This document shows positions 25,943 to 33,352 of a stretch of DNA of 52,208 nucleotides, piece after piece. Location: assembly GCA_019137195.1 (NCBI GenBank), contig JAGVSR010000100.1, positions 1 through 52,208 of the forward strand. The letters run 5' to 3'. Under the pieces are notes generated by a model. It ran no database searches, was not told the origin of the DNA, and worked only from the letters and a program-made list of their open reading frames with translations. Position 1 is the first letter of the stretch. Every line of letters starts with the position of its first letter. This DNA is from Alphaproteobacteria bacterium. GTDB taxonomy: Bacteria; Pseudomonadota; Alphaproteobacteria; Rhizobiales; Hyphomicrobiaceae. A program made the position numbers and the translations under genes.

Positions 25943-28243
25943 ATGGCCCGACGCCCGCGCAACGCCTCGCCCGCCGACCCGGCGGACACCCCCGACGTGC
26001 CCGTGCCCGGCGGCGAGCCGGTCAGGACCATCGCGGCGAGCCAGGTGCGCGCGCTCGGCGACCGGCTCGCGAGCCTGTTCACGCAGTATCGCTCCGACCG
26101 GGTGATGGTCGAGCAGAGGTGGCTGCGCAACCAGCGCCAGTATCTCGGCGTCTACGACCCCGAGGTGGAGGTCGAGCTGTCGGCCAACCGCTCGCGGGCC
26201 TACCCGCGCCTCACCCGCGTCAAGTGCATCAGCATCCAGTCGCGCCTGATGAACCTGATGTTCCCCGGCAACGAACGCAACTGGGACATCGACGCCTCGC
26301 CCTCGCCCGACCTCACGCCGCAGGACGTGATGGCGGCGATCCGCGAGGCGCAGCAGCGCGACCGCGAGGCCGGCGTCCCGGCCGGTCAACCCGCACCCCC
26401 GCCCACGCCCGGCGCCCCCGGCGCCCTCGACCCCGGCGCCCGCCCGCCAGCCCCGGTCGACGACGCCTACGTCGAGGCGGCCATCCGCGCCCGCGCGCGC
26501 AAGGACGTGGCCGCGCTGCGCGCCGTCATCGACGACCAGCTCCAGGAGCTGGGCGGCGACCAGTCGATGGACTACATCGCCCTCAACCGCAAGGTGGTGG
26601 CCTCCGGCGCGCTCTACGGGATCGGCCTGCTGCGCGGGCCGTTCGTCAGGACGGCCGAGACGACCCGGTGGTCGATCGACCCGGCGACCGGCCAGCCCGT
26701 GGTCGCGCGGCGCAAGACCTACAAGCCGGTGTTCGAGCACCTGCCGGTGTGGGACTTCTACCCGGACCTGTCGGCCAAGACGCTGGCGCAGATGGACGGC
26801 TACTTCGTCCGCTCCGTCATGTCGCGCTCCCAGGTGCGCGCGCTCGCCAACCGCGAGGACTTCTTCGGCGACCTGATCCGCGACTACCTCGCGCGCGCGC
26901 CGGTGGGCAACTACAAGCCGCAGCAGTTCGAGACCGAGCTGCGCATGATGGGCGTCAAGGTCAACGTCAACGAGATGAAGACAGACAGCGGCAAATACGA
27001 GGTGATCGCCTGGCACGGCCCGGTCGCCGCCACCATGCTGCGCGACTGCGGCGTCGAGATCGACGACGACAAGCTCGGCGACGAGGTCGACGCCGAAGTG
27101 TGGATGATCGAGGGCCAGGTGATCAAGGCCGACATCAACCCGTGGCTCAAGCTCGGACAGCGCGTGCAGACGCTGCACGCCTTCCTGTTCGACGAGGACG
27201 ACACCAGCCCGGTCGGCTCCGGCGTGCCTAACGTGCTGCGCGACACTCAGATGGCGCTCTGCTCGTCGGTGCGCATGATGCTCGACAACGCCAGCGTGGT
27301 GTGCGGCCCCAACCTCGAACTCAACCGCCGGCTGCTGATGGCCGACCAGGACCTCACCTCGACCACCGCCTACAAGTTCTGGTATCGCGACGACGAGGAC
27401 CCGCTGACCGCCCAGTATCCGGCCGTCCGCTCGGTCGACATCAAGTCCTACATCCCGGAGCTACAGTCGATCGTCAAGATGTTCATGGAGCTGGCCGACG
27501 TGGAGACCTTCGTCGGCCCGGCGACCGGCGGCGACCTCGCGCAGATGCCGAGCGAGCCGATGCGCACGACCGCCGGCGCCTCGATGATCCGGGGCGACGC
27601 CGCGCTGCCGTTCAAGGACATCGTGCGCCAGTTCGATCGCCTCACCACGTCCGTCATCGCGTCGCTCGTGGCGTTCAACCGCCAGTTCAACGCGGACGTG
27701 GTGAAGCCAGGCGACTACAACGTGCTGGCGCGCGGCGCGACCAGCCTGATCGCCAAGGAGCTGCGCGCCCTCCAGGTCGACCAGCTCATGGCCACCCTCA
27801 CGCCCGAGGATCAGGTCTACATCGACCACGAGAAACTGCTGAAGGCGCGGTTCTCGGCGCGCGACCTCGACGACATGCTGGCCGCGCCCGAGGACATCAA
27901 GCGCGCGCAGGCGCAGGCCGCCCAGCGCGCCGCGCAGGCGGAGCAGATGCAGCGGCAGATGGCCGAGGCCGAGCTGCGCAAGCTCCTGTCCGACGCCTTC
28001 AAGAACATCGCGCAGGGCCGCAAGAACGAAGCGAACGCCGACGCGGCCACCGTCCGCTCGTCGCTCGACGTGCTCGAACAGGGACTGGATCATGCCGCCG
28101 CGTCAACCGCCCAGCAGCCCCTCATTGCAGCGCCGGTCCCTGATAACGGACCAGGCGCGGTTCTTGGCGGGCCGCCGCAACAGCCCGGAGGTGGCGGCGC
28201 TGACGCGCTGGATCGCGCTCTCGCTGGCGGCCTTGCAGGATGA
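25943..28243 (+). CDS. Portal protein (N4-type head-tail connector), about 766 aa
   Basis: Start either ATG 25943 (MARRPRNASPADPADTPDVP) or a GTG five codons earlier at 25928; neither has a strong ribosome binding site. The protein has the usual podovirus portal order: an N-terminal region binding other subunits (LFTQYRSDRVMVEQRWLRN), a central part with VWDFYPDLSAKTLAQMDGYF, DDTSPVGSGVPNVLRD and ASMIRGDAALPFKDIVRQFD, and a C-terminal Ala/Gln/Glu-rich helix and Pro/Gly-rich tail. The length is close to N4-like portals. It is encoded between terminase and scaffold, as expected for the dodecameric DNA channel. Confidence 0.85.
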   Translation: MARRPRNASPADPADTPDVPVPGGEPVRTIAASQVRALGDRLASLFTQYRSDRVMVEQRWLRNQRQYLGVYDPEVEVELSANRSRAYPRLTRVKCISIQSRLMNLMFPGNERNWDIDASPSPDLTPQDVMAAIREAQQRDREAGVPAGQPAPPPTPGAPGALDPGARPPAPVDDAYVEAAIRARARKDVAALRAVIDDQLQELGGDQSMDYIALNRKVVASGALYGIGLLRGPFVRTAETTRWSIDPATGQPVVARRKTYKPVFEHLPVWDFYPDLSAKTLAQMDGYFVRSVMSRSQVRALANREDFFGDLIRDYLARAPVGNYKPQQFETELRMMGVKVNVNEMKTDSGKYEVIAWHGPVAATMLRDCGVEIDDDKLGDEVDAEVWMIEGQVIKADINPWLKLGQRVQTLHAFLFDEDDTSPVGSGVPNVLRDTQMALCSSVRMMLDNASVVCGPNLELNRRLLMADQDLTSTTAYKFWYRDDEDPLTAQYPAVRSVDIKSYIPELQSIVKMFMELADVETFVGPATGGDLAQMPSEPMRTTAGASMIRGDAALPFKDIVRQFDRLTTSVIASLVAFNRQFNADVVKPGDYNVLARGATSLIAKELRALQVDQLMATLTPEDQVYIDHEKLLKARFSARDLDDMLAAPEDIKRAQAQAAQRAAQAEQMQRQMAEAELRKLLSDAFKNIAQGRKNEANADAATVRSSLDVLEQGLDHAAASTAQQPLIAAPVPDNGPGAVLGGPPQQPGGGGADALDRALAGGLAG

Positions 28244-28352
28244 CCTGGTGACGGCGACGCCGGAGCGCGTCGCCCACCTGCAAGGCCGCGCCATGCAGCT
28301 CCGCGACATGATGGATCAACTCGGGAAACAGGAGATATACCTCGATGGCTGA
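28092..28352 (+). CDS. Small protein overlapping the portal 3' end, 86 aa
   Basis: Starts MPPRQPPSSPSLQRRSLITD at ATG 28092 after AGGGACTGG, overlapping 152 bases of the portal gene in another frame, and ends 8 bases inside the scaffold gene. The part beyond the portal (LSLAALQDDLVTATPERVAH, then LRDMMDQLGKQEIYLDG) is a clear amphipathic helical sequence, which supports real coding. No family recognised. Its place suggests a head-assembly role. Confidence 0.65.
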   Translation: MPPRQPPSSPSLQRRSLITDQARFLAGRRNSPEVAALTRWIALSLAALQDDLVTATPERVAHLQGRAMQLRDMMDQLGKQEIYLDG

Positions 28353-29376
28353 CGACGATCAGGGCCTCAACTTCGACGCCGCCTTCGGCCATCTGGCCAA
28401 GCAGGACGCGGCGCAGCCGGACGGGCAGCTCGAACTGCCGCTCGGCGACCCGGACGCCCCCGCGCCAGAGACGCCAACCGCAGCCCCCGCCGCAGCCCCC
28501 GCCGCAGCCCCTGCGGGCGTGCAGGACGGCCTCGACCCGGCCGGCGGTCAGGAGATCGTCCGGCCCGACGGCAAGGCCCCGGCCGTCCCCGAGACGCCGG
28601 CCGCCGCCGCCCCTGCGGCCGAGACGCCCGCCGCCGCCCCTGCGGCCCCTGCGGCCGCTCCGGCGCTGACCGACGACGACCTCGCGCGCCGGCTGGCGGC
28701 GCTGGTGCGCAACGCCGAGCCGTCGCCTCCGGCGCAGCCCGAGCCGGCCCCGGCCGAGCAGCCGCTGCCGGCCTACCGGATGTCGGACGAGGACGCGCAG
28801 TTCCTCGCCGCCTACGAGCAGGAGTGGCCCGACATCGCCCGCGCCGAGACGTTGAAGCGCCAGCGCGACATGTATAACCTGACGGTCCACGTGTTCCGCG
28901 AGCTGGCGGCGCGCTACGACCCCATGCTCGCACATGTGGCCGAGCTGTCGGACGCCCACCAGCTAGCCCAGCTCCGCGAGCGGGTGCCCGACTATGCGTC
29001 GGTCGCGCGCGAGCAGGTGCTCGACTGGGTGGGGCGCCAGCCGCCCTACCTGCGGGCGGCCTACGAGTATGTGGTCAAGCAGGGTTCGGCCGACGAGGTG
29101 GCCCACCTGATCGAGACATGGCGCAGGGAGACCGGCGCCCCGACGCCCGCTCCGGCCGCTCCGGCCGCATCCGCGTCGCAGACGCCCGCTCCGGCCGCGC
29201 CTGCCGCGCCTGCGGCGCCCGCCTCGCCGGCGTCCGCGTCCGCCCCGACCGAGGCGCAGCGCAGGGCGGTGGCGGCGCTCGCGCCGGTGCCCTCCAAGCG
29301 GTCGACGCCGGCCGCCGGGACCGACCCGAACAACTTCGACGGCGCGTTCGCCGAGTTCGCCAGCGCGGACCTCTGA
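28345..29376 (+). CDS. Scaffolding protein (putative), 343 aa
   Basis: Acidic N-terminus (MADDDQGLNFDAAFGHLAKQ), long Ala/Pro/Glu linkers on both sides of a helical core (ALVRNAEP ... DMYNLTVHVFRELAARYDPM), and a C-terminal tip NNFDGAFAEFASADL that echoes the N-terminal NFDAAF motif. Composition, size and position directly before the major capsid gene are those of phage scaffolds, which fill the prohead and leave before DNA entry. The echoing N- and C-terminal NFDxAF motifs may both dock on capsid protein. Ribosome binding site CAGGAG. Confidence 0.75.
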   Translation: MADDDQGLNFDAAFGHLAKQDAAQPDGQLELPLGDPDAPAPETPTAAPAAAPAAAPAGVQDGLDPAGGQEIVRPDGKAPAVPETPAAAAPAAETPAAAPAAPAAAPALTDDDLARRLAALVRNAEPSPPAQPEPAPAEQPLPAYRMSDEDAQFLAAYEQEWPDIARAETLKRQRDMYNLTVHVFRELAARYDPMLAHVAELSDAHQLAQLRERVPDYASVAREQVLDWVGRQPPYLRAAYEYVVKQGSADEVAHLIETWRRETGAPTPAPAAPAASASQTPAPAAPAAPAAPASPASASAPTEAQRRAVAALAPVPSKRSTPAAGTDPNNFDGAFAEFASADL

Positions 29377-29385
29377 AAACCCGTG

Positions 29386-29415
29386 GGCTTCGGGCGCACG
29401 CCAGCGCCCAAGCCA
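29386..29415 (+). other. Stem-loop between scaffold and capsid genes
   Basis: GGCTTCGGGCGC and GCGCCCAAGCC pair with one bulged base around ACGCCA. Only ACTTTA follows, so it may act as a partial terminator or a processing site that sets capsid transcript level. Confidence 0.5.
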
Positions 29416-29416
29416 C

Positions 29417-29443
29417 TTTACACCAACGAGTTGTGGTGATAAT
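29417..29443 (+). promoter_or_regulatory. Possible promoter before the major capsid gene
   Basis: TTTACA and GATAAT, each one base from consensus, but only 15 bases apart, which is short. This is the only promoter-like stretch in the 177-base gap before the capsid gene. Weak evidence. Confidence 0.3.
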
Positions 29444-29553
29444 CGGGGATGGCTGGTTGCGACGAGCCGCCACCCCGACCATCCAAGCGGTCGGTGCGTC
29501 GGCCCTGGTCGTGGCGACCTGTCTCGGTTTCACTCTGACAGGGGCTGAACATC

Positions 29554-30609
29554 ATGTCCGTCGTCACCTATGGCGATATTTCGCCCGCAGTCGCCGCTTA
29601 TTCCGTCGTGCGGATGCTCAAGCGCGCGATCCCCTACCTCCAGCTTGAGCGGTTCGGCCAGACCTACCCGCTGCCGACCAACTCGACGCAGACCGCCAAG
29701 TTCCGCCGCTATTACCTGGCCGGCGCGACCGGCGCGGCCGGTCCGAACGGCGGCGGCGTCAACGGCGCGGGCGCGCCCTACTCGATGCCGCTGGCGACCA
29801 CGCCGCTGGTCGAGGGCGTCACCCCGTCGGGCAACTCGCTCGCGGTGCAGGACTACACGGTCACGCTCGCCCAGTATGGCGACTTCGTGACGATCACCGA
29901 CGTGATCATGGACACGCACACCGACAACGTGCTCCAGCAGGCCACCGACATCCTCGGCGAGCAGGCGGCGCAGACGGTCGAGGCGCTGCGGTTCAACGTG
30001 CTCAAGGCCGGCACCAACGTGTTCTACGCCAACGCCGTGGCGGGCCGCACTTCGGTCGTCGCGACGATCACGCTCGCCGACCAGCGGCGCGTGACGACGG
30101 CGCTGAACCGCCAGAACGCCAAGAAGATCACCCAGGTGGTGGCCTCGACGGCGGATTTTGGCACGAAATCGGTCGAAGCGTCCTACATGGCCGTGTGCCA
30201 CCCGGACCTCGAAAGCGACATCCGCAACATCGCCGGCTTCAAGGTGGTGGCCGATTACGGCCCGCACACGACGCCGATGGAAGGCGAGATCGGCTCGCTG
30301 GAGCAGGTGCGCTACCTGACCTCCACGATGATCGCGCCGTGGGCGGACGCGGGCGGGGCCAAGGGCGCGATGCGCTCGACCTCCGGGACCAACGCCGACG
30401 TGTATCCCATCCTGATCTTCGGGCGCGACGCCTTCGGCCTCGTGCCGCTCAAGGGCAAGTCCTCGATGACCCCGATGGTGGTCAATCCGAAGCCGGCGCC
30501 GGGCGACCCGCTCGGCCAGCGCGGCACGGTCGGCTGGAAACTGTGGACCTCCACGGTCATCCTCCAGGACGCCTTCATGGCGCGCCTCGAAGTCGCGGCC
30601 ACGGCCTGA
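29554..30609 (+). CDS. Major capsid protein, N4-gp56 family, 351 aa
   Basis: Starts MSVVTYGDISPAVAAYSVVR. Diagnostic stretches of the N4-gp56 family are plain: FGQTYPLPTNSTQTAKFRRY, QYGDFVTITDVIMDTHTDN, EASYMAVCHPDLESDIR, RSTSGTNADVYPILIFG and DPLGQRGTVGWK, ending ARLEVAATA. The family has an HK97-like fold and builds the icosahedral shell. The family-typical length is kept. Ribosome binding site AGGGG. It is followed by a strong hairpin and then a small structural gene. Confidence 0.95.
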   Translation: MSVVTYGDISPAVAAYSVVRMLKRAIPYLQLERFGQTYPLPTNSTQTAKFRRYYLAGATGAAGPNGGGVNGAGAPYSMPLATTPLVEGVTPSGNSLAVQDYTVTLAQYGDFVTITDVIMDTHTDNVLQQATDILGEQAAQTVEALRFNVLKAGTNVFYANAVAGRTSVVATITLADQRRVTTALNRQNAKKITQVVASTADFGTKSVEASYMAVCHPDLESDIRNIAGFKVVADYGPHTTPMEGEIGSLEQVRYLTSTMIAPWADAGGAKGAMRSTSGTNADVYPILIFGRDAFGLVPLKGKSSMTPMVVNPKPAPGDPLGQRGTVGWKLWTSTVILQDAFMARLEVAATA

Positions 30610-30616
30610 TCCTCCT

Positions 30617-30639
30617 GACGGGCGCATCGCGCGCCCGTC
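30617..30639 (+). terminator. Hairpin after the capsid gene, weak terminator
   Basis: GACGGGCGC-ATCGC-GCGCCCGTC, perfect 9-bp stem, followed by gtccctctctttct, which is pyrimidine-rich but not a pure T-run. Likely attenuator or 3'-end protector of the abundant capsid mRNA. Confidence 0.5.
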
Positions 30640-30666
30640 GTCCCTCTCTTTCTGCGGAGCGGCCAC

Positions 30667-30999
30667 ATGGCTATCGACATCATCAACAGCGGCGTGAACT
30701 CGGGCGGCGTCGTCAACGTCGCGACCGGCACGTTCACCGGCAACGGCAACGACAAGCGGATCGAACTGGGCTTCAAGCCGCGCTACATCTTCGTGCTCAA
30801 CGAGACCGACGGCGTGGGGTGGGTCAAGCTCGGCACGATGGCGGCGGCCAACACCTTCAAGCACGCGGCGGCGGCCAACACGGTCGACACGGGCAGCGCG
30901 ATCACGATCGTCGACGAGGGCGCCGGCAAGGGCGCGTTCGTCGCGGTCGCGGCGACCGTCCCGAACGCCAAGGTCATCCACTGGGTGGCGCAGGGCTGA
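30667..30999 (+). CDS. Small virion protein (putative capsid decoration), 110 aa
   Basis: Starts MAIDIINSGVNSGGVVNVAT after GGAGCGGCCAC. Short beta-rich sequence with Gly/Asn/Thr turns (TFTGNGNDKRIELGFKPRYI), no long helices, no Cys. Encoded between capsid gene and a strong terminator, so it is probably made together with the capsid in quantity. Decoration or cement protein is a guess from position. Confidence 0.65.
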   Translation: MAIDIINSGVNSGGVVNVATGTFTGNGNDKRIELGFKPRYIFVLNETDGVGWVKLGTMAAANTFKHAAAANTVDTGSAITIVDEGAGKGAFVAVAATVPNAKVIHWVAQG

Positions 31000-31044
31000 A
31001 CGAGCTTCCTCCCGAGGGGAGCCGGCGCGCATAGCGAGCGCCGT

Positions 31045-31077
31045 TGGCGGGGAGCGGCGACACTCCCCGCCATTTTT
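31045..31077 (+). terminator. Intrinsic terminator closing the head operon
   Basis: TGGCGGGGAG-CGGCGACA-CTCCCCGCCA, perfect 10-bp stem, followed by TTTTT. The best rightward terminator in the window. Confidence 0.88.
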
Positions 31078-31094
31078 GCAGATAGGGGCTGACG

Positions 31095-31352
31095 ATGGGC
31101 GAATGTATCGAGATCGAGAAGGCCGAGAACGGCTACATCGTCGAGGTCCACGACCCGAAGATCGTGAGGGAGAACCAGAAATCCGGCGCCGGCTGGCGCG
31201 ATCCCGACCGCTACTTCCTGTTCAACACATGGGAAAAGGTTGTGGAGTTCCTGCGCAAGAATGGCGACAAACTATTCGCCGAGGGCGACTATGACGCCGC
31301 CTTCAAGGCGATGGTCGCCGAGGCGAAGGACGACGAAGGAGACGACGGTTGA
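31095..31352 (+). CDS. Hypothetical protein downstream of capsid genes, 85 aa
   Basis: Starts MGECIEIEKAENGYIVEVHD. An N-terminal beta part is followed by DPKIVRENQKSGAGWRDPDR and an aromatic/helical part (FLFNTWEKVVEFLRKNGDKL) with an acidic tail. Small proteins of this layout are common next to N4-gp56 capsid genes; no function is known to me. It lies 18 bases after the terminator, so it depends on read-through or an unseen promoter. Confidence 0.7.
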   Translation: MGECIEIEKAENGYIVEVHDPKIVRENQKSGAGWRDPDRYFLFNTWEKVVEFLRKNGDKLFAEGDYDAAFKAMVAEAKDDEGDDG

Positions 31353-31681
31353 GCAGGTCACTCCCCGACATGGGCGCGCCCAATACGCAGTTGAAGCCGG
31401 GGGCCGAGCGCAAGGCGCCGCCGGTCGAGCGCACGATCCGCATCGTGCTCGAAGAAAACAACGACATCCCGCGCAACGGGCTGTTCCTCGGGCTCAACGG
31501 CCGCAACTGGATGTTGCAGCCGGGCGTCGAGGTCGACGTGCCTGTGGGCATCGTCGAGATTTTGAACAACGCGATCGAGAGCATCCCTGTGATCGAGCCG
31601 CAGACGCAGAAGGTCACGGGTTTCCGCAACCGCCTGCGGTTCCCTTATCGGCGCGTCGAACGGGTCGATCTCGACGCTTGA
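31349..31681 (+). CDS. Hypothetical virion-region protein, 110 aa (TTG start)
   Basis: Probable TTG start at 31349 (LSRSLPDMGAPNTQLKPGAE), with AAGGAG 8 bases upstream and a TTGA overlap with the preceding stop; the first ATG (31370) has no ribosome binding site. The body (RIVLEENNDIPRNGLFLGLN, then VPVGIVEILNNAIESIPVIE) looks like a small beta-barrel protein. Likely part of the head or neck, function unknown. Confidence 0.7.
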   Translation: MSRSLPDMGAPNTQLKPGAERKAPPVERTIRIVLEENNDIPRNGLFLGLNGRNWMLQPGVEVDVPVGIVEILNNAIESIPVIEPQTQKVTGFRNRLRFPYRRVERVDLDA

Positions 31682-31691
31682 AGGATGGGCC

Positions 31692-32468
31692 ATGAAGGTT
31701 CGCGAGCTGCTGCGCATCCTCCGCGAGGACATGCTGCACGACCACTCCGCTCGCGTGCCGGACGCATCGGATGACGATCGCCTGTGGAGCGACGCCACGC
31801 TGGTGCGCTATATCGACGAAGCGCAGCGCCGGTTCGCCCGGCGCTCGCTGATCCTGCGCGACGCCACCACGCCCGAAGCGACGCGCCTCAAGCTGGTCGC
31901 GGGACAGGCGCACTACAAACTGCATCAGTCGGTGCTGGCGGTGGTCTCGGCGAAGTTCGCCAACGACGTGGGCGACCTGACGCGCGCCGGTCACTCGATG
32001 TTCTCGACCGCGATCGCGCCCGACATGCGAGTGTTCGACCCGGCGTATTTCTCGTCGCTGCCCGACGCCAAGCCGATCGTCTACACGACGGACGAGGAGA
32101 TCGCGCGCGACGACGACGGCTTCATGGTCGCGCCGACCATGCGGTTCTACCCGACGCCGAGCGCCGCGTTCGACAACGCCGAGGTGCGGCTGCGCGTGGT
32201 GCGCCTGCCGCTCGACCGCCTGTCGCCGACGCTGCTCGATATGGAGCCGGAAGTCCCCGAGGACTATCAGATCGACATGCTCGACTGGGCGGCCTATCTG
32301 GCGCTGCGCATCGTCGACCTCGATCAGGAGGCCCCCGCCCGCGCCGAGAAGTTCGCCGCATCGTTCGAGGCGCACGTCAAGGCAGCGCGGCAGGAGCTGA
32401 TGCGCAAGGTGTTCACGCCCACCCACTGGGGCTTCGGTCGCGGCGGATGGGGCGGCTACGCACGATAG
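31692..32468 (+). CDS. Head-tail adaptor-like protein, 258 aa
   Basis: Starts MKVRELLRILREDMLHDHSA after AAGGATGGGCC. The order of a helical start with DDRLWSDATLVRYIDEAQRR, a central beta part, VPEDYQIDMLDWAAYLALR and a helical end resembles the phage adaptor proteins that sit under the portal in podovirus-like virions. The LW-x-D-x2-L-x2-YI-x2-A segment is the clearest sign. Function is inferred from this and from position after the head genes. Confidence 0.65.
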   Translation: MKVRELLRILREDMLHDHSARVPDASDDDRLWSDATLVRYIDEAQRRFARRSLILRDATTPEATRLKLVAGQAHYKLHQSVLAVVSAKFANDVGDLTRAGHSMFSTAIAPDMRVFDPAYFSSLPDAKPIVYTTDEEIARDDDGFMVAPTMRFYPTPSAAFDNAEVRLRVVRLPLDRLSPTLLDMEPEVPEDYQIDMLDWAAYLALRIVDLDQEAPARAEKFAASFEAHVKAARQELMRKVFTPTHWGFGRGGWGGYAR

Positions 32469-32476
32469 AGGCGACG

Positions 32477-33352
32477 ATGGCCAACGACAGCTACGACGAA
32501 TATCTGGCGGCGCTGCGCAAGCAGGCCCCGACGCCCACCGGGACGGCGCTGGACCTGCGGGCCAAGCTGTTCGGGACGGGTCCGCGCGTGCCGCTGCCGA
32601 CCCCGGACCCGCGCCCCAAGACGCCCCACGGCAAGGGCGCCGACGCGAGCGGCGCGCTCCCGCTGCCGCAGATGGCGCTGGTCGCCCTGCCGCCCGAGAC
32701 GACGGCGCCGATCCCCGGCTACGCCGAGGGGACGAGCGCCGTGCGGCCGATGTCCGAACGGTGGTTCGGCGCGGTTCGCGACGGCGTGCGCGGCGTGTCC
32801 GCCGACCTTGAGAGCGGCGAGATCGCGCGCGGCCTCGGCGGCATGGCGCGGCTGATCCCGGCCACCCTCGGACTGATCCCCGGCGCGGGCGTGGCGAAGG
32901 CGGTGGAGACGATCGCGCCGCCCGTCCAGAACTTCTGGCAGGGCCTCGCCAACACCCGCCCTGCGCCCGCCGTCGCCGCTCCGGTGGTCCCGGTCGCGCA
33001 AGCGCCTGCCGCGCCGCAGGCCAAGGCGCCTGTCGCGGCGCCTGTCGCAGCGCCTGCCGCAGCGCCTGTTGCAGCGCCCGCCCGGCTCGGCGGGTTTGAG
33101 GGCCTGACGCTCGGCCAGGCGCAGCAGTTCGCCCGGCTGTTGGCCGCCGCGCCCACGCCGCAGGCGGTCGCCGGACGCGCGCTGGTCGGCCTCGGCGAGA
33201 AGCAATTCGCCGACAGCCTCGACAGGGCTCGGAACCAGAACGAGCTTGAGGCCGCGCGCGCCGCCTACAAGCACTACATGGACCAGATCGCCTTCCCGAA
33301 AGTGGGCGAATTGGGCGGCCTACAGAGCCTGGCAGGCGGCGGTATCCGATAG
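32477..33352 (+). CDS. Hypothetical virion protein with Ala/Pro linker, 291 aa
   Basis: Starts MANDSYDEYLAALRKQAPTP after AGAGGCGACG. Contains a glycine-rich hydrophobic stretch (LIPATLGLIPGAGVAKAVET) that could insert in a membrane, an Ala/Pro/Val repeat (VAAPVAAPAAAPVAAPA), and a helical C-terminal part. It is followed without gap by the 2,261-aa gene, so both may be parts of the DNA-ejection apparatus. No family recognised. Confidence 0.65.
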   Translation: MANDSYDEYLAALRKQAPTPTGTALDLRAKLFGTGPRVPLPTPDPRPKTPHGKGADASGALPLPQMALVALPPETTAPIPGYAEGTSAVRPMSERWFGAVRDGVRGVSADLESGEIARGLGGMARLIPATLGLIPGAGVAKAVETIAPPVQNFWQGLANTRPAPAVAAPVVPVAQAPAAPQAKAPVAAPVAAPAAAPVAAPARLGGFEGLTLGQAQQFARLLAAAPTPQAVAGRALVGLGEKQFADSLDRARNQNELEAARAAYKHYMDQIAFPKVGELGGLQSLAGGGIR

